Origin: Achromobacter spanius
Lineage (GTDB): Bacteria > Pseudomonadota > Gammaproteobacteria > Burkholderiales > Burkholderiaceae_B
Assembly: GCF_029637605.1 (NCBI RefSeq)
Contig: NZ_CP121261.1
Span: forward strand, 6,410,881 to 6,474,880
Direction: 5' to 3'
DNA: 64,000 nt
Numbering within the stretch: the first letter of the stretch is position 1; every line of letters starts with the position of its first letter. Made by a program: the position numbers and the translations under genes. Positions 50,056 to 59,400 of the stretch are shown here, piece after piece. Below the pieces are notes generated by a model. The model had not been told where the DNA came from, searched no databases, and was given only the letters and a program-made list of their open reading frames with translations.

Positions 50056-51176
50056 AGATTCTCTACACGAACTTCCACGGCGGCAATGGTGGAGGGCACG
50101 TCACCTACATCATCAACCTGGCCCGTGCCTTGGCGCCCAAGCACGACATCACCGTGGCTGCGCCGGCCACCAGCCGGCTGCACCGCTACGCGCGCACGAT
50201 TCCCGGCGTGACGGTGGTTGACATGCGCTACACGACGCGTCCGTCGTCCTGGTTCAAGGACCGCGCCCAGTTAAGCCGCCTGATCAAGACGGGCGGCTTC
50301 GACATCATTCACGTGAACGGCTCTGCCGACCACAAGCAGGTGATGCTGGCCACGCTGGGCATGGCGCGGCGCCCGCGCATTGTGTTCACCAAGCACAACG
50401 ATCATCCGCTTTCCAGCTTTGGCCACAAGCTGCGGGTGGCGCTGGCCACCGACCACGGCATCGCGGTCAGTGATTACATCCATGGCCTGATGCAGCGGTC
50501 GCCGTACCGCAAGCGCCCCATCACGACCATCCGCCACGGCATCGACACAAACTTCTTCGCACCGCCGCCGCCGGAAAGCCTGGACAAGCTGCGAGCGCTG
50601 ATCTTCGGCGCGGACTGGGAAGGCAAGCTGCTGCTGGGCAGCGCGGGCGGCACCGACTTCGACAAGGGCTGGCTGGACCTGGTGGCCGCTGTGGCGGCCC
50701 TGCCGCCGGCTGACAAGGCGCGCGTGCTGCTGATGGTGGCGGGCGACCCGCCGTCCGAGGCCAAGCTGGCGCGCGTACGCGAACTGGGCATGATCGATCA
50801 GGTTCGCTTTCCCGGGCTGCTTGATGACGTGCGCGCCTCGCTCGCGTCCTGTCACGCGGGGTTCGTGCTGTCGTATCGTGAAGCCCTGTCGTTCGCCTGC
50901 CGTGAAATCATGGCCCTGGGTTTGCCGGCGCTGGTGACCAACGCGGGTGGCCTGCCCGAAAACGTGACGGACGGCGTGGACGGCTGGATCGTGCCGGTGC
51001 GTGACGTGGCCGCCATGACGGACAAGCTGCGCTTCATGCTGGACCGTCCCGATGTGGTTCGCGAAATGGGTTCCCGCGCGCGTGAAACCAGCCTGCGCGA
51101 CTTCAATCTGGAGCGTTTCGCGGCCGCCACAATGGACGTCTACCAGCGTACGCTGGATGGACGCCGGGCTCTATAA
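50052..51176 (+). CDS. glycosyltransferase family 4 (2)
   Basis: 374 residues. Starts MKILYTNFHGGNGGGHVTYI with a Gly-rich GT-B entry loop. The sugar-nucleotide region has SYREALSFACREIMALGLPALVTNAGGLPE near 275-304, containing the E-x7-E pattern. Probably adds a core sugar after the WaaE-like step. Its 3' end carries the -10 box of the next gene. Confidence 0.92.
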   Translation: MKILYTNFHGGNGGGHVTYIINLARALAPKHDITVAAPATSRLHRYARTIPGVTVVDMRYTTRPSSWFKDRAQLSRLIKTGGFDIIHVNGSADHKQVMLATLGMARRPRIVFTKHNDHPLSSFGHKLRVALATDHGIAVSDYIHGLMQRSPYRKRPITTIRHGIDTNFFAPPPPESLDKLRALIFGADWEGKLLLGSAGGTDFDKGWLDLVAAVAALPPADKARVLLMVAGDPPSEAKLARVRELGMIDQVRFPGLLDDVRASLASCHAGFVLSYREALSFACREIMALGLPALVTNAGGLPENVTDGVDGWIVPVRDVAAMTDKLRFMLDRPDVVREMGSRARETSLRDFNLERFAAATMDVYQRTLDGRRAL

Positions 51177-51177
51177 T
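51172..51177 (+). promoter_or_regulatory. candidate -10 box of the second deacetylase gene
   Basis: Perfect TATAAT overlapping the stop of the preceding glycosyltransferase and ending nine bases before ATG 51186. Predicts a leaderless or two-base-leader transcript. No ribosome site precedes the ATG. Confidence 0.45.
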
Positions 51178-51185
51178 CCTGCCTT

Positions 51186-51911
51186 ATGTCTATTCCAATT
51201 CTCATGTACCACCAGATCGGCGAACCCAATCCCAAGGGCACGCCGTTTCGTGGGCTGACCGTGCACCCCGACAGCTTTGCCCGGCAGATGCGCTGGATGC
51301 GCCGGCTGGGTTATCGCGGCCTGTCGATGCGCGACGTCATGCCGTATGTGCGTGGCGAACGGCAAGGAAAGGTATTCGGCATTACGTTCGACGATGGCTA
51401 TCGCAACGTGCATCACAACGCGATGCCCGTGCTGAGCGAACTTGGCTTTACCGCCACCAACTATTTTGTTGCGCGCCAATTCGACGGCGGCAACGTCTGG
51501 GACTCGCATAAAGGCATTCCGTTTTCCGCCTTGATGACGGTGGGCGAAATGCGCGAATGGGCGCAGGCGGGCAACGAAGTCGGTTCGCACACGCTGGACC
51601 ATGTCCATTTGCCCGAAATGTCGCCCGACGAAGCGCGTCGCCAGATCGTGGAATCCAAGAACGAACTGGAACAGGCGCTGGGCGCGCCGGTTACCGCCTT
51701 TTGTTATCCCTACGGCGATCACGGCCCGGAGCACCGCGCGATGGCGCGCGAAGCGGGCTATGACAACGCCACACTGACGCGGCGCGGCCTGGCCGCCGCG
51801 TCCGACGATCCCTTCGGCCTGCCTCGGGTGACGGTGGCGCGTTCCACCAACATCATCCGATTCCTGCAGAAGTGCCTGACCCGGTATGAAGACACCCGCC
51901 GGCGCCGTTGA
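51186..51911 (+). CDS. polysaccharide deacetylase family protein (2)
   Basis: 241 residues. MSIPILMYHQIG start, TFDDGY at 67-72, motif 2 GSHTLDHVHL near 138-147 and FCYPYGDHG later. Soluble, no signal peptide. A second deacetylase within five kilobases of core glycosyltransferases implies two amino-sugar sites or two acceptor stages. Its 3' end overlaps the next glycosyltransferase by 26 bases. Confidence 0.92.
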   Translation: MSIPILMYHQIGEPNPKGTPFRGLTVHPDSFARQMRWMRRLGYRGLSMRDVMPYVRGERQGKVFGITFDDGYRNVHHNAMPVLSELGFTATNYFVARQFDGGNVWDSHKGIPFSALMTVGEMREWAQAGNEVGSHTLDHVHLPEMSPDEARRQIVESKNELEQALGAPVTAFCYPYGDHGPEHRAMAREAGYDNATLTRRGLAAASDDPFGLPRVTVARSTNIIRFLQKCLTRYEDTRRRR

Positions 51912-53040
51912 GCGGCGGCTCCGCATCGCGTTGCTGGTAGACCGCTTCGGTAACCGCTTCGGCGGCGCCGAGGCTTACGGCGTGGAACTGATGCGGGTGC
52001 TGGGCCAGCGGCACGATGTGTCGGTCGTTGCGCGTGACTTCGATAGCGACCTGCCGTTTTCCTTCCTGCCCGTGCGCTTTCCCGCTTGGCTGCCAAGCTG
52101 GATGCGCGTGCTTTACTTCGCCTGGCGCGCCGATCGCCTGACACGTGGGCGCTTCGACATCGTGCATTCGCACATGAACGGCTGGGCGGGCGAAATCCAG
52201 GTCATGCACGTAACGCCGGTGCGCTACAACCGCGTCGCGCGTGTCAACCCGCTGCAGCGCATCAGTTCGTGGCTGAGCCCGCGCCTGGCAACCTATCTGC
52301 TGCTGGAAAAACTGCGAGTGCGGCGTGCGCCGGCTCGGCGCGTGGTGGCTGTGTCGGGCTTGATCATGGACCAGTTGCATCGCAGCTATGGCCCGGAGTT
52401 GCGGGTGGATATCATCGCGCCGGGGGTGAAACTGCCTTCGGCCGACATGGCCACAAGGCGCGATGCAATCCGTGCCCGCCTGGGTTGGGACGCCGACACG
52501 ATTGGCTGCCTGTTGGTGGCCCGCAACCCGCTGCGCAAGGGGCTGCCCGCGCTGCTGGACGCGCTGGCGCAACTTCCCGCCCATTACAAGCTGCTGGTCG
52601 TGGGGGCCGACGAGCCCTCTCGGGACCGGGTCCGCGCGGCGGACGGAGTGGCGCACCGCGTCACGCTGATCGACCCGACGCCGGACGTGGCCCCGTATTT
52701 CAGCGCGGCGGATATCTACGCGCATCCCACGCTGAATGACAGCTACGGCATGGCGCCGCTGGAAGCGATGTCGCACGGCCTGCCGGTGGTGGTCAGTTCG
52801 CCCGCCTACTGCGGCTTTGCGCAATATCTGTCGGCGGGCAAGGACGCGCTGATCCTGCAGGACCCGCGCGATGGCGGCCAGCTGGCACAGGCGCTCGAGC
52901 GGCTGGGGTCGGAGCCGGCGCTGCGGGCCGAGTTGATCGAACGAGGCCTGGAGATTGCCCGCGATCAAAGCTGGGAAACGGTGGCTTCAAGGTATGAAGC
53001 ACTGTATGAAAAGGTGCTTCAAGCGCGGCAGGGCGGGTAA
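51886..53040 (+). CDS. glycosyltransferase family 4 (3)
   Basis: 384 residues. GT-B fold with DRFGNRFGGAEAYGVELM near 19-36, similar to LPS heptose/glucose transferases of the WaaG type, and the donor site HPTLNDSYGMAPLEAMSHGLPVVVSS near 285-310 with E-x7-E-like spacing. Last gene of the glycan string. A short GCGGGT/ACCCGC hairpin at 53041-53059 lies between it and the convergent YkgJ-like gene. Confidence 0.9.
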   Translation: MKTPAGAVERRLRIALLVDRFGNRFGGAEAYGVELMRVLGQRHDVSVVARDFDSDLPFSFLPVRFPAWLPSWMRVLYFAWRADRLTRGRFDIVHSHMNGWAGEIQVMHVTPVRYNRVARVNPLQRISSWLSPRLATYLLLEKLRVRRAPARRVVAVSGLIMDQLHRSYGPELRVDIIAPGVKLPSADMATRRDAIRARLGWDADTIGCLLVARNPLRKGLPALLDALAQLPAHYKLLVVGADEPSRDRVRAADGVAHRVTLIDPTPDVAPYFSAADIYAHPTLNDSYGMAPLEAMSHGLPVVVSSPAYCGFAQYLSAGKDALILQDPRDGGQLAQALERLGSEPALRAELIERGLEIARDQSWETVASRYEALYEKVLQARQGG

Positions 53041-53074
53041 GCGGGTTGGAGTGACCCGCCCAGCCGCGCCGGCC

Positions 53075-53362
53075 TCAATGCGCCGGCGCCGTCGCGCGTT
53101 CCAAGTCGCCTAGCCACTGAATCGCGTGTTCCCGGTTGGGGCCGCACATCTCTTGCTGTGGTTGCAGCCCACCGCAGAAGGCTGGGCGCGAAGGCTGGCC
53201 GAAGATTGCGCAGCGCATGTCGGGAAGCAGCTGGATACAGGGCACGCCGGCTGGCTTGCCTTGCGGCATGCCTGGAATAGGCTGGGTGATTGACGGGGCG
53301 ATGCAGCATGCGCCGCAGCCCGCCCGGCAATCCAGCGCCGCGGCCGTCAGGCTCATACCCAT
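53075..53362 (-). CDS. YkgJ-family cysteine cluster protein
   Basis: 95 residues. Cys-rich metal or Fe-S cluster motif [14 protein letters not shown] with C12, C16, C19 and C20, plus later C42, C50, C63 and C73. Function unknown; the family is widespread and has been proposed to bind zinc or an Fe-S cluster. It overlaps the 3' end of the YdcF-like gene by ten bases; an alternative start is ATG 53356. Confidence 0.88.
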   Translation of the reverse strand: MGMSLTAAALDCRAGCGACCIAPSITQPIPGMPQGKPAGVPCIQLLPDMRCAIFGQPSRPAFCGGLQPQQEMCGPNREHAIQWLGDLERATAPAH

Positions 53363-54117
53363 CCGCGCAGCCAGTAAACGAACAGGCCGGCGTATTCCTT
53401 GATGATGGAGCGGCTGGCGTCGAACGTGCGCTGGTCAGGCAGCCAAAGCGGCAAGGACCCGTCCGCTGGCGCCACGATCTGCGGCGGGGCCGGCGCGGCG
53501 ATGGCTTCCACGCCTTGCTTGGAGAAGGCCGCCATGGCGCGCGGCATGTGCAGCGCCGAGGTCACCAGCAGCACTTTGCCGATGCCGCGAGCCTTGAGCT
53601 TGTCTTCGGACAGGGCCGCGTTTTCATAGGTCGTGCGGCTGGAGTTTTCCAGGATCAGCGCGGTTTCGGGCACCCCCTGCTGGCGGATGGCGTGCGCCAT
53701 GCCACGGGCCTCGGACACATCGCCTTCCAGTGCGCCGCCCGACAACAACACCTTGGGCGCGCGTCCGGCCAGGTAGAGCTGGGCCGCCGTGTCGATGCGG
53801 ACGACGGCGGTCTCTTTGTCATAAGGCAGGAACCAGTTGGCGCGGCCATTGGCGGTATTGCCGCCCAGCACCACAATGGCGTCGGCCGTGGGCGAATCCG
53901 CGGGCGGCAGGTGCGGATAGCGGGTTTCCAGCGCGCCGCCCAACCACAGTGACGTCACCGGCAGCGACCATGCCAAGGCCCAGAGCAGGCCGGCGGCGAT
54001 GAGGGTGCCACCCGTCTTGCGCAATCGGAACAAGCCAAGCACCAGGCCGACAATGACCAAAGTGACGCACAAGTTGAGAGGAATGATCAGATTTGCAAGA
54101 TAGCTGGAAAAGGTCAT
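53353..54117 (-). CDS. YdcF/ElyC-family membrane protein (DUF218)
   Basis: 254 residues from ATG 54117 ([12 protein letters not shown]), preferred over a longer frame because of the immediate membrane helix. Two N-terminal helices (about 8-30 and 36-55) are followed by a DUF218 domain: [32 protein letters not shown] and [11 protein letters not shown]. coli ElyC of this family affects peptidoglycan and lipid-carrier metabolism. Located next to heptosyltransferase and msbA, consistent with envelope work. Confidence 0.88.
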   Translation of the reverse strand: MTFSSYLANLIIPLNLCVTLVIVGLVLGLFRLRKTGGTLIAAGLLWALAWSLPVTSLWLGGALETRYPHLPPADSPTADAIVVLGGNTANGRANWFLPYDKETAVVRIDTAAQLYLAGRAPKVLLSGGALEGDVSEARGMAHAIRQQGVPETALILENSSRTTYENAALSEDKLKARGIGKVLLVTSALHMPRAMAAFSKQGVEAIAAPAPPQIVAPADGSLPLWLPDQRTFDASRSIIKEYAGLFVYWLRGWV

Positions 54118-54133
54118 GTGAAAACAGTCCTGA

Positions 54134-55105
54134 TTACTTCGTCCCGTCCAGCAGGATTGACGCCTGCTGTTCAACTTCTTCGACGGACGGCCACGCGTGC
54201 TCGGATCCGACGCAGACGGCCCGAGGCGACCACGGGCCGGTCCGACCCGGCCGGGTCACGCCAAACAACGCCAGTTCGCGGGCGGATGCCGCGGCGGCAA
54301 CGTGGGATACCCCGGAATCGTTGCACACCACCAGCGCCGCCCGTGCTGTCAACGCGGCAAACGCGCCCAGCGGCAAGGGGGGCAGCAATTGCGCCGTGGG
54401 TGCATTGCGCCGCGCCTCGTCGGTTTCGGCCGGAGGGGGGCACATTACCACGGTATGGCCACGGGCCTGCAAGGTGCGCGTCAGTGTATCGAATCCTGGC
54501 CAGACCTTGATCTTGCCCTTGTGCAGCCCGGTGGCGGTGGGGGCAATCAGCACAAAACGCTGGGCGCTCAGGCCTGCCGCCTGCAGCGCCTGGTCGGCGG
54601 CATCCTGGTGCGCCGCCGTCAGCGGCAGGTCAAGCGTGGGGCCGGGCTGCGCCGGGCCGCTGGGCAGGCCCCAGCGGTTCAAGGCCTGGCGGGTCAGATG
54701 GTGCCAGGACTGTACGGCGTGCAAGGTCTCGTCCGGTTTGGCCACGGGCCAACGCAGCAGGAAGCTGCGGCCGTCGTCCCGGTAACCGGCGCAGGGCAGG
54801 CCCGCCAGCCGGAAAACCAGCGCGCTGGACAGGGAGTCCGGCAGCAGCAAGCCCCGGGCGCGGCGGCCCAGCGCGCCAAGGCTGCGGCGGTGGGCGCTGA
54901 CGGCGGCCCGGTCGGGGCCGACCTTGCTGCGCATGGGGACGAAATCGTGCTTGGGTACGCCGTCCAGCAGATCGCGGGCCCAGGGCCTTGCGCAGATCAC
55001 CAGGGGCAGGCCGCTGGCTTCCAACGCCCGCAGGCTAGGCAGGCTCATGCAAACATCGCCCACCCAATTGGGTAGCCGGACGTATATACAGCGGATATCG
55101 GACAT
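54134..55105 (-). CDS. LPS heptosyltransferase-like glycosyltransferase (family 9)
   Basis: 323 residues from ATG 55105 (MSDIRCIYVRLPNWVGDVCMS). GT9 hallmarks are the LPNWVGDVCMSLP entry loop, IAPTATGLHKGKIKVWP near 198-214 and VCNDSGVSHVAAA, which in WaaC/WaaF binds ADP-heptose. Probably adds a heptose to the inner core; WaaF is likely but not certain. Divergent from msbA with about 100 bases between. Confidence 0.87.
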   Translation of the reverse strand: MSDIRCIYVRLPNWVGDVCMSLPSLRALEASGLPLVICARPWARDLLDGVPKHDFVPMRSKVGPDRAAVSAHRRSLGALGRRARGLLLPDSLSSALVFRLAGLPCAGYRDDGRSFLLRWPVAKPDETLHAVQSWHHLTRQALNRWGLPSGPAQPGPTLDLPLTAAHQDAADQALQAAGLSAQRFVLIAPTATGLHKGKIKVWPGFDTLTRTLQARGHTVVMCPPPAETDEARRNAPTAQLLPPLPLGAFAALTARAALVVCNDSGVSHVAAAASARELALFGVTRPGRTGPWSPRAVCVGSEHAWPSVEEVEQQASILLDGTK

Positions 55106-55172
55106 GGGTGGGTGGTGAGGCAAATTAGTCTTATTAGGGGGAGGGCGGCTCAGCGCGGCGGCGCGTAGCCGG

Positions 55173-55178
55173 TACAAT
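55173..55178 (+). promoter_or_regulatory. candidate -10 box of msbA
   Basis: TACAAT in the context CCGGTACAATCC, similar to the dnaE and rmuC boxes, 31 bases before the GTG start. A second AT-rich option, TATAAA, lies at 55193-55198. Confidence 0.4.
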
Positions 55179-55203
55179 CCTGGGCACAATTGTATAAAAG
55201 CGA

Positions 55204-56988
55204 GTGCTCCCTTTGAATTCTGCCGCACGCAACACACCCGCGGATTCCACTCCCGTCAAGTCCGAACTCTGGAACCGGATCTACAGCCGGGTGGGCGCCT
55301 ACTGGAAGGGCTTGTTGCTGGCCGTCCTGCTGATGGCGGGCGCGGCGGCAACGCAACCTGTCCTGGCCGTCATTATGAAGCCCTTGCTGGACGGCGGCTT
55401 CTCTGGGGCCAAACCCTATTATGTCTGGGCATTGCCGTTGGCGGTGGTGGGCCTGATCCTGCTGCGCGGCATTTGCAACTTCTTCAGCGACTACCTGCTG
55501 GCCTGGGTGGCCAACAATGTGCTGCTGGGCATGCGTCGCGACATGTTCGAGCGCCTGCTGGGCTTGCCCGACGAGGACTTCAAGCGCGGCGACACTGGCC
55601 GCCTGCTCAACCGCTTCACCATCGATGCCGGCAACGTCACCGGCTACGCCACCGACGTCATCACGGTGCTGGTGCGTGAAACCCTGGTCGTCATCGCGCT
55701 CATCTGCGTGCTGCTCTACATGTCCTGGGTGCTGACGCTGATCATCCTGATCATGCTGCCCGTGTCGGTGCTTATCTCGCGCTTTTTCATCAAGCGCCTG
55801 CGCCGCATCAACCGCGACACCGTCAATATGAACGCCGAACTGACCCGCGTGGTCGGCGAAGGCATCGACGGTCAGCGCGTCATCAAGCTGTTCGACGGCT
55901 ATGAAGTCGAACGCGGCCGCTTCGATTTCGTCAGCCGCCGCCTGCGCCGGTTCGCCATGCGTACCGCCACGGCGGACGCGGCCCTGACGCCGCTGACCCA
56001 GGTCTGCATCTCGATTTCGGTGGGCGCGGTCATCGCCGTCGCTCTCAGTCAAGCCAATAACGGGTCGCTGACCGTGGGCAGCTTCGCTTCGTTCATGGCC
56101 GCGCTGGCGCAAATTTTCGATCCCATCAAGCGGCTGACCAACGTGGCCGCCCGCATGCAGAAAATGCTGGTGTCCGCGGAAAGCGTGTTCACGTTGATCG
56201 ACCAGAAGCCCGAGATCGATACCGGCACCAAGGAACTGGCCGAACCCGTGCGCGGCAAGGTGGAATTCCGCAGCGTCAAACATCGCTTTCCCGATGCCGA
56301 CCGCGATACCGTCAACGACATATCCTTCACCGTGGAACCGGGCCAGACGGTTGCCCTGGTGGGCCGGTCGGGCAGCGGCAAGACCACGCTGGTCAACATG
56401 TTGCCGCGCTTTGTGCTGGCGGATAGCGGAACCATCCTGGTGGACGACACGCCGGTCAATGACCTCACGCTGCGCAGCCTGCGTTCGCATTTGTCGCTGG
56501 TCAGCCAGGATGTGGTGCTGTTCGACGACACCATCGCGGCCAACGTCGGCTACGGCGCGCTGGGCAAGTCCAGCGAACAAAAGGTGCGCGACGCCCTGGC
56601 GGCGGCCAACCTGCTGGAATTCGTGGAAGGCTTGCCGCAAGGCATCAATACCCCGGTGGGCGAGAATGCCGCCCGCCTGTCCGGCGGGCAACGCCAACGC
56701 CTGGCGATCGCGCGCGCGCTGATCAAGAACGCGCCCATCCTGATTCTGGACGAAGCCACCTCCGCGCTGGACAACGAGTCCGAGCGCCAGGTGCAGGCCT
56801 CGCTGGAACGCTTGATGAAAGGCCGCACCACGCTGGTCATCGCCCACCGCCTGTCCACGGTTCAGAACGCTGACCGCATCATCGTGCTGGACGCCGGCAA
56901 GATCGTCGAACAGGGCCCCCACTCTGAATTGCTGGCCGCCAATGGCCTGTACGCCTCGCTGTACAAAATGCAGTTCCGCGACGACTGA
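55204..56988 (+). CDS. msbA: lipid A export ABC transporter, fused permease/ATPase
   Basis: 594 residues. Start is GTG 55204 or TTG 55213; neither has a strong ribosome site. Six-helix exporter domain (about 35-320), then ATPase: Walker A GRSGSGKT at 387-394, signature LSGGQRQR, Walker B PILILDEATSALD and IAHRLSTV. Flips core-lipid A across the inner membrane. Fits the neighbouring heptosyltransferase and core genes. Confidence 0.95.
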   Translation: MLPLNSAARNTPADSTPVKSELWNRIYSRVGAYWKGLLLAVLLMAGAAATQPVLAVIMKPLLDGGFSGAKPYYVWALPLAVVGLILLRGICNFFSDYLLAWVANNVLLGMRRDMFERLLGLPDEDFKRGDTGRLLNRFTIDAGNVTGYATDVITVLVRETLVVIALICVLLYMSWVLTLIILIMLPVSVLISRFFIKRLRRINRDTVNMNAELTRVVGEGIDGQRVIKLFDGYEVERGRFDFVSRRLRRFAMRTATADAALTPLTQVCISISVGAVIAVALSQANNGSLTVGSFASFMAALAQIFDPIKRLTNVAARMQKMLVSAESVFTLIDQKPEIDTGTKELAEPVRGKVEFRSVKHRFPDADRDTVNDISFTVEPGQTVALVGRSGSGKTTLVNMLPRFVLADSGTILVDDTPVNDLTLRSLRSHLSLVSQDVVLFDDTIAANVGYGALGKSSEQKVRDALAAANLLEFVEGLPQGINTPVGENAARLSGGQRQRLAIARALIKNAPILILDEATSALDNESERQVQASLERLMKGRTTLVIAHRLSTVQNADRIIVLDAGKIVEQGPHSELLAANGLYASLYKMQFRDD

Positions 56989-57054
56989 TCACGAACGCCA
57001 TCGGCATTTGCCGCATCCAGGGCGCCAGGCCCGCCGTGTAACCAGGAGCGCCCT

Positions 57055-58863
57055 ATGGCTCTGCCTATGGAAGGCAATCAACTCGTCAACGTGGTCGTGC
57101 TGTTGGGCGCGGCCGTGATCGCCGTGCCCATCTTCAAGCGCCTGGGGCTGGGCTCCGTGTTGGGCTACCTGGCTGCGGGCTTGGCGATCGGCCCATTCGG
57201 CCTCGGCTTCTTTTCCGATCCCAAATCCATCCTGCACGTCGCCGAGCTGGGCGTCGTCATGTTCCTCTTCATCATTGGTCTGGAAATGCAGCCGTCGAGG
57301 CTGTGGAAGCTGCGTGGCGAAATTTTCGGGCTGGGCTTGGCGCAGGTGGTGGTCTGCGGCGGCCTGTTGACGGTGGTTGGCCTGTTGGCGGGCCTGTCGA
57401 GGCCGGCGGCTTTCATGGCGGCGATGGGTTTCGTGCTGTCTTCGACCGCCATCGTGATGCAGATCCTGGGCGAACGCGACGACAGCACCAGCGCGCAAGG
57501 CCAGCGGATCGTCTCCATCCTGCTGCTGGAAGATCTGGCCATCGTGCCCTTGCTGGCCCTGGTCGCCTTGCTGGCGCCCGCGGGCAGTGGCGCCGAACAT
57601 GGCAATCCGTGGATGCAGTCCGCCATAGCCGTCGGATGCATCCTGGCCTTGCTGGCGGCCGGGCGTTGGTTGTTGAATCCCTTGTTCCGCCTGTTGGCCG
57701 CCGCGCGCGCCCGCGAGGTCATGACCGCCGCAGCGCTGCTGGTGGTGCTGGGGGCGGCCTTGCTGATGGAATTGGGCGGCCTGTCCATGGCCATGGGGGC
57801 TTTCCTGGCCGGCGTGCTGCTGTCCGAATCCACCTTCCGCCATCAATTGGAAGCGGAAGTCGAGCCGTTTCGCGGGATATTGCTGGGCCTGTTTTTCCTG
57901 GGCGTGGGCATGTCGCTGGATCTGTCCGCGGTGATACGCGAATGGCCCTTGATTCTGGCAGCCGTGGTCGCGTTCATGGTGGTGAAGGCCGTGGGCGTGT
58001 ATGTGGTGGCACGCTTGTTGCGCGCCTCGCATGCGGAAGCCGTGACGCGGGCTGCGTTGTTGGTGCAGGGCGGCGAATTTGCTTTCGTGCTTTATGGCGC
58101 GGCGGCTACGTCGGGCATTTTCGACGCACATACGGGCGCCGTCCTGACGGCCGTCGTCATCATCTCCATGGCGCTGACGCCCTTGTGCGTGCTGGCGCTG
58201 CGTTGGCTCTTGCCCAAACCCGAGCAGTCGATGGACGGCGTGGACGTTGCCCAGGATCTGGACGGATGCGCCCTGATCGTCGGATTCGGCCGCTTCGGCC
58301 AGATCGTCAGCCAGGCGATGCTGGCCCGGGGCTTGACGGTGTCCATTCTGGATACCGACACCGACGCCATCCGGGCGGCCGCCAAATGGGGCGTCAAGGT
58401 GTACTACGGCGACGGTACCCGCATCGACATGCTGCGTACCGCCGGCGCCGAGCATGCCTGCGCCATCCTGATCTGTATCGACAACCCCCAGGCCGTGACG
58501 CACATGGTCAAACTGATCAAGTCTGAATTTCCGCTGGTGCGGGTCGTCGTGCGGGCCTATGACCGGATCCACTCGCTGGCGCTTGCCAAGGAAGGGGTCG
58601 ATTACCAAATACGGGAAACCCTGGAGTCCGCTTTGCAGTTCGGCGGGGCCGCGCTGCGCGCCATCGGCGTGCCAGCGGACGAGGCGGCAGAGGTGGTGGA
58701 AGATGTGCGCAGGCGCGACGCCGAGCGTTTTGACCTGGAAGTTGCCGGTGGCCTGTTTGCCGGCCGATCGCTCATGTACGGCAATATGACAGGCCCGGCC
58801 GACGGTAAAAACGACAAACCCGACCGTGAGGCCACCCCGGCCGATCCGACCCCGATCGTGTAA
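57055..58863 (+). CDS. CPA2-family cation:proton antiporter, KefC-like, with TrkA-N domain
   Basis: 602 residues. About 12-13 membrane helices (residues 8-385) include GLEMQPSRLWKLRGE and SSTAIVMQIL. An NAD-binding RCK/TrkA-N domain follows (about 398-515) with VGFGRFGQIVSQAM. It is a K+ or Na+/H+ antiporter; glutathione-gated KefB/KefC is the nearest type, but no KefF/KefG ancillary gene is present. The C-terminal tail is charged. A weak terminator hairpin follows. Confidence 0.93.
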   Translation: MALPMEGNQLVNVVVLLGAAVIAVPIFKRLGLGSVLGYLAAGLAIGPFGLGFFSDPKSILHVAELGVVMFLFIIGLEMQPSRLWKLRGEIFGLGLAQVVVCGGLLTVVGLLAGLSRPAAFMAAMGFVLSSTAIVMQILGERDDSTSAQGQRIVSILLLEDLAIVPLLALVALLAPAGSGAEHGNPWMQSAIAVGCILALLAAGRWLLNPLFRLLAAARAREVMTAAALLVVLGAALLMELGGLSMAMGAFLAGVLLSESTFRHQLEAEVEPFRGILLGLFFLGVGMSLDLSAVIREWPLILAAVVAFMVVKAVGVYVVARLLRASHAEAVTRAALLVQGGEFAFVLYGAAATSGIFDAHTGAVLTAVVIISMALTPLCVLALRWLLPKPEQSMDGVDVAQDLDGCALIVGFGRFGQIVSQAMLARGLTVSILDTDTDAIRAAAKWGVKVYYGDGTRIDMLRTAGAEHACAILICIDNPQAVTHMVKLIKSEFPLVRVVVRAYDRIHSLALAKEGVDYQIRETLESALQFGGAALRAIGVPADEAAEVVEDVRRRDAERFDLEVAGGLFAGRSLMYGNMTGPADGKNDKPDREATPADPTPIV

Positions 58864-58947
58864 CGCTGTATATCTCTATATTTGCATTACTTTACGTATC
58901 ATTTCATGCGCGGAATCAACGGACTGCGGTAGATTGGATCGCACTGA

Positions 58948-58970
58948 CCCTTCGTCCATGAAGGGCTTTT
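58948..58970 (+). terminator. weak terminator after the antiporter gene
   Basis: CCCTTC at 58948-58953 pairs with GAAGGG at 58960-58965, followed by CTTTT. The loop contains an ATG (58958), which argues that this ATG is not the start of the following small gene. Confidence 0.55.
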
Positions 58971-58984
58971 GCCAGGGGGCTGCC

Positions 58985-59215
58985 ATGCTGCATTCGGACC
59001 GGAGTTTCACGACACCGCACGCTGTAGGAATTGAGCTTGCCCGACGCCAGGCTTTGGCGTTGCGGTGCGGTTTTTCAGCTGACGTCATGCGTCAGTTGCT
59101 GTCCCAGGCGGGCAGTGCGGCGCCGGCCTGGGCGATCAATGCCCAGCGCGAAACGGACAAGGTCCGGGGCGTGCGCGCTTTTCCTTTCCGCATCGGCGCC
59201 ACGGCGGCACCTTAA
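58985..59215 (+). CDS. small hypothetical protein
   Basis: 76 residues from ATG 58985, with a GGGGGC purine-rich stretch upstream; an in-frame ATG at 58958 lies in a terminator loop. The product is soluble, with a helical segment IELARRQALALRCGFSADVM near 14-33. No family recognised. It sits alone in a 537-base gap between antiporter and diguanylate cyclase genes. The remaining 185 bases before the cyclase show only its ribosome site. Confidence 0.4.
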   Translation: MLHSDRSFTTPHAVGIELARRQALALRCGFSADVMRQLLSQAGSAAPAWAINAQRETDKVRGVRAFPFRIGATAAP

Positions 59216-59400
59216 CCGCCCTGGCGCCTCACCGGGCCGGCGCCCGGCATGCCAGCGGATCGTCTACGCTTTGAATTCCCGGTATCTACCCGTGCGCGCG
59301 CGCCATCTTGCGCCGCGCGCCGGCCAGCGGCATTATCTTGCTGGATACCATCCGGATGTAAGCCCCGACACCCCGAGCGGCATCGCCAAGGAGCGCCGGT

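Noticed and set aside
58958..58984. Earlier ATG as start of the small hypothetical gene.
   Set aside because: It lies in the loop of a terminator-like hairpin and has no ribosome site.
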